Assembly (NCBI RefSeq): GCF_000520995.1
Contig: NZ_JACA01000014.1
Location: forward strand, 124,001 to 188,000
DNA from: Aquimarina macrocephali JAMB N27
GTDB taxonomy: Bacteria > Bacteroidota > Bacteroidia > Flavobacteriales > Flavobacteriaceae
Reading direction: 5' to 3'
DNA length: 64,000 nt
The notes below the pieces were generated by a model. That model made no database searches, was not told the DNA's origin, and was given only the letters and a program-made list of their open reading frames with translations. Of this stretch, positions 59,528-64,000 are shown piece after piece (the stretch's first letter is position 1; each line of letters starts with the position of its first letter). The position numbers were made by a program, and so were the translations under genes.

Positions 59528-61258
59528 ATGAAAAAACAAATCAAAATTCTTTTTAATGTGTTTATATGCACATGCCTATTAACAAGCTGTATCTCTCAAG
59601 AAAAAAGTAAAACAGATGCTTTACTAAATAATGATTCTACTGTGGTTAAAAAATCAATTGTAGAAACGATTTCTAGTATTTCTGCCACAAGTATTGAAGA
59701 AATCATAGCGCATTATCACAGGCTTAAAAGAGAAAACCCGAAAGCTTATAATTTTGATGATGAAAATGAGCTTAATAATTATGGCTATCAATTACTAGAT
59801 AAGGGCAAAATAAAGGATGCTATTAAGATTTTCGAACTATTGGTTGCAGAATTTCCAAATTCTTCAAATCCATATGATAGTTTAGGAGAAGCTTATCATG
59901 CCGATGGTAATAAAGAATTGGCAGTTCAGAATTATGAAAAATCTCTTAAGCTAAATTCTAAAAATATAAATGCCGAAGATTGGATCAATAAAATTAAATA
60001 TGCCGAATATGATTCTACAAGATTTCATAAAGTGTATTCAATAAAACAATATAAAAATGACTTAGACGAATTAGGTCGCCGATTAACAGAAGTTAATCCT
60101 AATGCCTATAAATTCATTACTAAAGATGATTTCTGGAAAGCAATAGAAGTAAAAAAGAGCTTGATAACAGAACGTACAACTTTTAGTGAATTTATCTGGC
60201 ATTGTAGTGAGATTATAGCAAATATTAGTTGTAGTCATACATCAATGGGGTATTTTAATCAAGAAAGAAAGATGATGCCTATAGATTTACGCTTTCCTAT
60301 AGAAGTAAAATTAATTAGTGACAAATTATACGTGTCAGATCCGCTAATCAATAGAGAGATAGTAGTACCTAAAAGTGAAATTACCTCAATTAACGGAATT
60401 GAATTTGAAACTATCAAAAACGAAATCTATAAACATATCTCATCACAAGGTAATATCGAAACGTACAAAAAGAACTTCATTAATTCACATTCTACATCGA
60501 TCATTCCTTATGCACTGGGTTTTCCAAAATCTTATGTAGTGACTATAAAAGGAAAATCTAAGCCAGTTGAATTAAAAAAACTCAAAAACTACCAAAATAA
60601 TTTTCAAAAACTCCCAGAATATTTGTGCAAAGAGCAGTTGTGTTTACAGTATATGAATGATAATACATCTGCAATAATGACAATACGTTCTTTTGCTTAT
60701 TATGGAAGTAAATTCCCAGAATTTAAAGCATTTATGGATACTAGTTTTAAAGAACTGGAACAAAAAAAGATTAAAAATTTAGTAATTGACGTAAGAGGAA
60801 ATGGTGGTGGACCATCTGATGCCGGTATCTATTTGCTTAAATATCTTGCTCAAAAACCATTTGTATACTTTTCGAATTCTCAATTTAATGAAAAATTAGA
60901 GCCCGTTAAACCATTTGAAAATGGATTTAAAAACAATTTATATTTTACTATTGATGGAAATGGTGGTTCTACCACCGGGCATTTTATGTCGTTGGTAAAA
61001 CACTTAAAGTTGGCAACTCTGGTTGGAGAAGAATTGGGCTCAAATCAATTCTGCACAGGTGGACAAAAAAGACTTAGGTTACCAAATACGGGTATCATTT
61101 ATGCAGTAAGCAGAAACACCTATGTAACCACAGCAACTACACTTCCTGTTGATCGTGGTATTATGCCAGATTATACTATTACACAATCTATAGATGATTA
61201 TCTAAACAATGTAGATACTGTTATGGAATATACTCTAAGACTAATTAAAAAAAAGTAA
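59528..61258 (+). CDS. S41-like peptidase lipoprotein with TPR repeats
   Basis: A 576-residue predicted lipoprotein (ICTCLLTSCISQEKS, Cys21). TPR repeats occur at about 75-155 (YGYQLLDKGKIKDAIKIFEL, YDSLGEAYHADGNKELAVQN). The C-terminal half (about 350-560) is an S41/C-terminal-processing-peptidase-like fold: NLVIDVRGNGGGPSDAG, then DGNGGSTTGHFMSLVK with the candidate catalytic Ser, and VGEELGSNQFCTGG. The Ser-Lys pair is not certain from sequence alone. It is predicted to act in the periplasm. It follows the membrane AraC gene on the same strand. Confidence 0.8.
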   Translation: MKKQIKILFNVFICTCLLTSCISQEKSKTDALLNNDSTVVKKSIVETISSISATSIEEIIAHYHRLKRENPKAYNFDDENELNNYGYQLLDKGKIKDAIKIFELLVAEFPNSSNPYDSLGEAYHADGNKELAVQNYEKSLKLNSKNINAEDWINKIKYAEYDSTRFHKVYSIKQYKNDLDELGRRLTEVNPNAYKFITKDDFWKAIEVKKSLITERTTFSEFIWHCSEIIANISCSHTSMGYFNQERKMMPIDLRFPIEVKLISDKLYVSDPLINREIVVPKSEITSINGIEFETIKNEIYKHISSQGNIETYKKNFINSHSTSIIPYALGFPKSYVVTIKGKSKPVELKKLKNYQNNFQKLPEYLCKEQLCLQYMNDNTSAIMTIRSFAYYGSKFPEFKAFMDTSFKELEQKKIKNLVIDVRGNGGGPSDAGIYLLKYLAQKPFVYFSNSQFNEKLEPVKPFENGFKNNLYFTIDGNGGSTTGHFMSLVKHLKLATLVGEELGSNQFCTGGQKRLRLPNTGIIYAVSRNTYVTTATTLPVDRGIMPDYTITQSIDDYLNNVDTVMEYTLRLIKKK

Positions 61259-61353
61259 TAGAACCCTGTTGTAAAAATCATGATATAGGAAAGAGGTGTT
61301 AAAGTTTGTGTTAAAAACAACTACACTACAGATAACCAATTAGTCTAAATAGA

Positions 61354-61361
61354 TACTTTTG
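61354..61361 (+). promoter_or_regulatory. -7 box before the small exported-protein gene
   Basis: TACTTTTG matches TAnnTTTG and ends 8 bp before the ATG at 61370, predicting a leaderless or near-leaderless transcript, as for the gene at 4852. Confidence 0.35.
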
Positions 61362-61369
61362 TTGGTATA

Positions 61370-61741
61370 ATGAATCTTTCCTTTGTTAAATATTATTCAT
61401 TTAGAGTACTAATAACTCTGATATCTGCACTTTTTTTAGGTAATAAAGCTAATGCAGATACTACTTCTTATAACAATTTAGTAACCGAATCTTTTTCTAT
61501 ACACAGTGTTGATAGTGATACAGATCTTGAGTATAAAGATCAAACGTTTATTGATAGTATAGACTTTGATGAATTTGAAGACAGGGAAGAAGAAGAATAC
61601 TCTAAAAGTGCTTTTTGTACATTTCTAAATAGAAAGGTTACTACTAAAAATAATGATGATTTTAATAAAAAAAATTATCGATTTTCTGCTGTAAAAAGTA
61701 AGTACTATATCCTGTACTGTTGCCTAAAAGTATATTCATAA
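61370..61741 (+). CDS. Uncharacterised small exported protein
   Basis: A 123-residue protein with a signal peptide (VLITLISALFLGNKANADT, cut near residue 30). A very acidic middle follows (DSIDFDEFEDREEEEYS), then a basic C-terminal part with a YILYCCLKVYS ending. No family is recognised. It is closed by a terminator at 61769. Confidence 0.55.
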   Translation: MNLSFVKYYSFRVLITLISALFLGNKANADTTSYNNLVTESFSIHSVDSDTDLEYKDQTFIDSIDFDEFEDREEEEYSKSAFCTFLNRKVTTKNNDDFNKKNYRFSAVKSKYYILYCCLKVYS

Positions 61742-61768
61742 AATTATTATTTATAAATCATAAATGTT

Positions 61769-61797
61769 AGGGATTGACAAAAGTTAATCCCTGATTT
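61769..61797 (+). terminator. Terminator before the DUF2490 gene
   Basis: A 10-bp stem (AGGGATTGAC, loop AAAA, GTTAATCCCT, one G-U) followed by GATTTTG, 27 bp after the previous stop. It argues against a TTG start at 61797 for the next gene. Confidence 0.7.
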
Positions 61798-61823
61798 TGA
61801 TATTTAATTTTAATAATAATATT

Positions 61824-62534
61824 GTGAAATATATAAAAATCATACTGTTTATTATTCCAATAACAGTATTTGGTCAAAACCTGACCACAGAAAAGAGTTA
61901 TAGCTTCTGGAATTCTATAATTGTCGATTACGCTATAAACAATAAAGTTTATATAAAAAATGAAGCACATTTTAGAAGAACCAGTTTTTTAAAAGAGTGG
62001 CAACAAATATTAATTAGACCTTCTATACATTATAAATCCAATGAAACTCTGGATTTTGCAGTAGGTTATAGTTTTGCAAAAAATTATAAGCCCACACATA
62101 ACTTTAATGAAAACAATGTTTGGGAACAAGTGACATTATCTCATATGTCTGGGAAATCTAATTTTAAACATCGATTTAGATTTGAACAACGTTTCATTGA
62201 TCAGGTTACAGAAGTAACTCCTAATGTTTTCAAAACCAATGAAACAGATTTTAAAATGCGATTTAGGTATCGTTTTACATTTCAGATTCCTTTGTTCACA
62301 GTGTATGATAATACAAAAGTAAAGGGAGTTGTTTTTGATGAAATTTGGTTGAATACAGACTCGGGGATTGTTCCTAAATCTTTAAATCAAAACTGGTTTT
62401 ATGTTGGGTTATCATATCCTATACTTAAAAATACATTCATAGGACTTGGTTATATGAATGATTATGTATCAACAACGACTAATCATTTTAGGAATAACCA
62501 CATTTTACAAACAACACTTAAGTTTCATATTTAA
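61824..62534 (+). CDS. DUF2490 family exported protein
   Basis: I start this at GTG 61824, which gives a compact signal peptide (KYIKIILFIIPITVFGQN) and 236 residues. The TTG at 61797 sits against a terminator. The mature protein has the DUF2490 pattern of a small outer-membrane barrel: SFWNSIIVDYAINNKVYI, KNEAHFRR, EWQQILIRPSIHY, FKHRFRFEQRF, LKMRFRYRF-like strands and an end at TTLKFHI. The function is unknown. It lies 9 bp upstream of the carbonic anhydrase gene and shares its transcript. Confidence 0.82.
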   Translation: MKYIKIILFIIPITVFGQNLTTEKSYSFWNSIIVDYAINNKVYIKNEAHFRRTSFLKEWQQILIRPSIHYKSNETLDFAVGYSFAKNYKPTHNFNENNVWEQVTLSHMSGKSNFKHRFRFEQRFIDQVTEVTPNVFKTNETDFKMRFRYRFTFQIPLFTVYDNTKVKGVVFDEIWLNTDSGIVPKSLNQNWFYVGLSYPILKNTFIGLGYMNDYVSTTTNHFRNNHILQTTLKFHI

Positions 62535-62543
62535 ATAAAAGAA

Positions 62544-63377
62544 ATGAAAATCTATATTAATACTGTATGTATAGTAGCAATTACAACGATAATTGTAATA
62601 ACTTCTTGTACGAATACAAAAGAGAAAATTAGAAAGGAACACTCTTTAGAAATTACTAAAGAAAAAACCATTACGACAACAAATCATGCAAAAAAGCATT
62701 GGAGTTATGTAGGGGAAACGAGTCCAGAACATTGGGCAGAAATTGAAAAGAATTCAGATTGCGGAGGGAAATTTCAATCCCCTATAAATATTGTGAGTTT
62801 AAATGCAATAGTTGATACTAATTTAAAACCCTTAGCTATTCATTATGTATCTAATACCAAAATACATGATGTGGTTAATAACGGGCATTCAATTCAATAT
62901 AATTTTGAAGAAGGAGATTATCTTATGTACAAGGATACTAAATATAATTTAAAGCAAATTCATTTTCATGAGTCTTCAGAACATACCATAAATGGTATTC
63001 GATATCCAATTGTAATACATATGGTACATATTAATTCTAAAGGAGAATACTTAGTTCTTGCTGTAATGGCAAAAGAAGGGAAAACCAGTGCTCCTTTCAG
63101 ATTTTTAGAAAGTTATTTACCTGTTAAAAATGGGGAAACTAAAACTATAGGAATGCCATTTAATCTTAGTTATAACCTTCCAAAAGATAAAGGATATTAT
63201 ACCTATGTAGGATCATTGACCACACCACCATGTACTCAAGGTGTAAATTGGTTTATTTTTAAAGAACCCATCACAATATCTTTAAGACAAGTAAAAATCT
63301 TAAGAGATCTGATGCCTTTAAATAATTATAGAAATGAACAACCATTAAATGGAAGAGAAGTGAAAATGACAAAATAA
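62544..63377 (+). CDS. Alpha-carbonic anhydrase lipoprotein
   Basis: A 277-residue enzyme with a lipoprotein signal (IVITSCTNTKEK, Cys22). Alpha-class hallmarks are HWSYVGE, FQSPINI, zinc ligands His140 and His142 (IHFHESSEH) and His159 (IHMVH), and YVGSLTTPPCTQGVNWF. The SEHT Glu-His-Thr stretch next to the zinc site is conserved too. It interconverts CO2 and bicarbonate in the periplasm. It is probably made with the DUF2490 protein from the gene just upstream. Confidence 0.93.
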   Translation: MKIYINTVCIVAITTIIVITSCTNTKEKIRKEHSLEITKEKTITTTNHAKKHWSYVGETSPEHWAEIEKNSDCGGKFQSPINIVSLNAIVDTNLKPLAIHYVSNTKIHDVVNNGHSIQYNFEEGDYLMYKDTKYNLKQIHFHESSEHTINGIRYPIVIHMVHINSKGEYLVLAVMAKEGKTSAPFRFLESYLPVKNGETKTIGMPFNLSYNLPKDKGYYTYVGSLTTPPCTQGVNWFIFKEPITISLRQVKILRDLMPLNNYRNEQPLNGREVKMTK

Positions 63378-63419
63378 TTAATTCATAATAAACAGAGTTA
63401 ATACATATTCTTCAAAGAT

Positions 63420-63463
63420 AATCACTTATAAAACACGTAACAATACGTGTTTTATAAGTGATT
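63420..63463. terminator. 20-bp perfect hairpin between convergent genes
   Basis: Arms 63420-63439 and 63444-63463 are fully complementary around the loop ACAA. It lies 42 bp after the carbonic anhydrase stop and before the end of the minus-strand gene. Probably a bidirectional terminator. The rest of the 250-bp gap shows nothing recognisable. Confidence 0.75.
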
Positions 63464-63627
63464 TAATCTCATTTCAATTTTCAAATAACACTTTTAGAAT
63501 AATATAATATAGCTACAAATCAGATATATTCATTTTGTAATTTTCTTCGATTGGGATTTCAATAGTATATTTCGAAAAGCAGAAAAACCCTAAAACTTAG
63601 TAAGCTCGTAATACACGTTTCAATTAT

Positions 63628-64000
63628 TTAAAAATAATGCTTTAGTATCTTTCCATTCGCTATAACCCAAAGTGTATCCTCGTTGTATAAAACTCCTTTA
63701 CAGTCTGTATCATTAGTATAATAAAGTTCCCATGATGCTCCTCCGTCTACAGTTTTAAAAATATTTTTTCCTGAGATATACCAACCAATGTCTTTGTTTT
63801 TAAATGCAAATGCTTCTGCTTTTGAGCTGCTTTCACGAATAATACTCCAGGTATCTCCTTTTGTTTCTGATTTAATAATCACATATTTTTCATCACCATT
63901 AAGGTTCTTAACATAAGCAATGGCATACCCTGTAGTTGCATCTACAAAATGAATTTTCTTGATATATTCATAATTACCCGCTTTATTTTCTATTTGTATT
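63628..64000 (-). CDS. Ycf48-like/sialidase-type propeller protein, C-terminal part (5' end outside window)
   Basis: The frame is open to the right edge, so 123 residues from the C-terminus are visible. They hold two to three beta-propeller repeats with Asp-box-like motifs: IHFVDATTGYAIAYV, KSETKGDTWSIIRE, AFKNKDIGWYISG, KTVDGGASWELYY. This matches the Ycf48/photosystem-II-stability-factor-like repeats common in exported Bacteroidota proteins. No enzymatic residues are visible. An internal GTG at 63882 is not a credible start because the homologous repeats continue upstream. Confidence 0.7.
   Translation of the reverse strand, partial: IQIENKAGNYEYIKKIHFVDATTGYAIAYVKNLNGDEKYVIIKSETKGDTWSIIRESSSKAEAFAFKNKDIGWYISGKNIFKTVDGGASWELYYTNDTDCKGVLYNEDTLWVIANGKILKHYF

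Overview
The window is AT-rich chromosomal DNA from a member of the Bacteroidota, most likely a marine flavobacterium (family Flavobacteriaceae; an Aquimarina-like genus is only a guess). The evidence is TonB-dependent receptors with carboxypeptidase-regulatory-like N-termini, LytS/LytTR two-component pairs, families largely confined to Bacteroidota (DUF4249, HYC_CC_PP, DUF3347, M57, DUF6624, the ABC permease/M1 aminopeptidase fusion), TAnnTTTG-type promoter boxes and the near absence of Shine-Dalgarno sequences. I saw no rRNA, tRNA, CRISPR array, transposase or phage gene.

Layout. 1-507: tail of a DUF4249 protein. 665-4665: TonB-dependent receptor plus a LytS-type kinase and LytTR regulator in one operon. 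4852-16540: copper/silver resistance cluster (HYC_CC_PP protein, CusA-type RND pump, TolC-type outer-membrane factor, DUF3347 lipoprotein, HMA-like/AraC regulator, copper P-type ATPase, PepSY protein, CusB-type adaptor). 16588-23077: kinase and LytTR regulator divergent from an ABC ATPase and a giant ABC permease/M1 aminopeptidase. 23459-30769: RNA-metabolism and cold-shock group (J-domain/KTSC protein, two DEAD-box helicases, cold-shock protein, SF2 helicase, RlmF), then a Crp/Fnr regulator and an HD hydrolase, followed by an MFS exporter (to 31928). 31934-40706: kinase and LytTR regulator divergent from a second TonB-dependent receptor, then a PD40 lipoprotein, an esterase, an ExbB-like protein and a DUF6624 protein. 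40778-49454: a second, paralogous kinase/LytTR + ABC/M1 module carrying an extra ankyrin-phosphatase gene. 49556-64000: M57 protease, patatin with a membrane partner, uncharacterised exported proteins, S9 peptidase, PepSY protein, membrane AraC regulator, S41-like lipoprotein, DUF2490 protein, alpha-carbonic anhydrase and the end of a Ycf48-like gene.

How the genes work together. The copper cluster supplies inner-membrane Cu(I) export (P-type ATPase), trans-envelope export (CusA/CusB/TolC type), periplasmic copper-handling domains and a probable HMA-AraC sensor. The striking theme is four LytS/LytTR systems in 42 kb, each beside a different envelope transport system: two TonB receptors and two ABC-M1 peptidase fusions. 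Intergenic DNA at three of them carries short direct repeats spaced 20-21 bp, as expected for LytTR operators. Those at the first receptor and the first ABC-M1 module share a core (TTCATAGA versus TTCATTGA when one is read on the opposite strand). My reading is a set of parallel signal-responsive envelope modules, possibly for peptide uptake, export or processing. The two ABC-M1 modules are the best candidates for an undescribed system.
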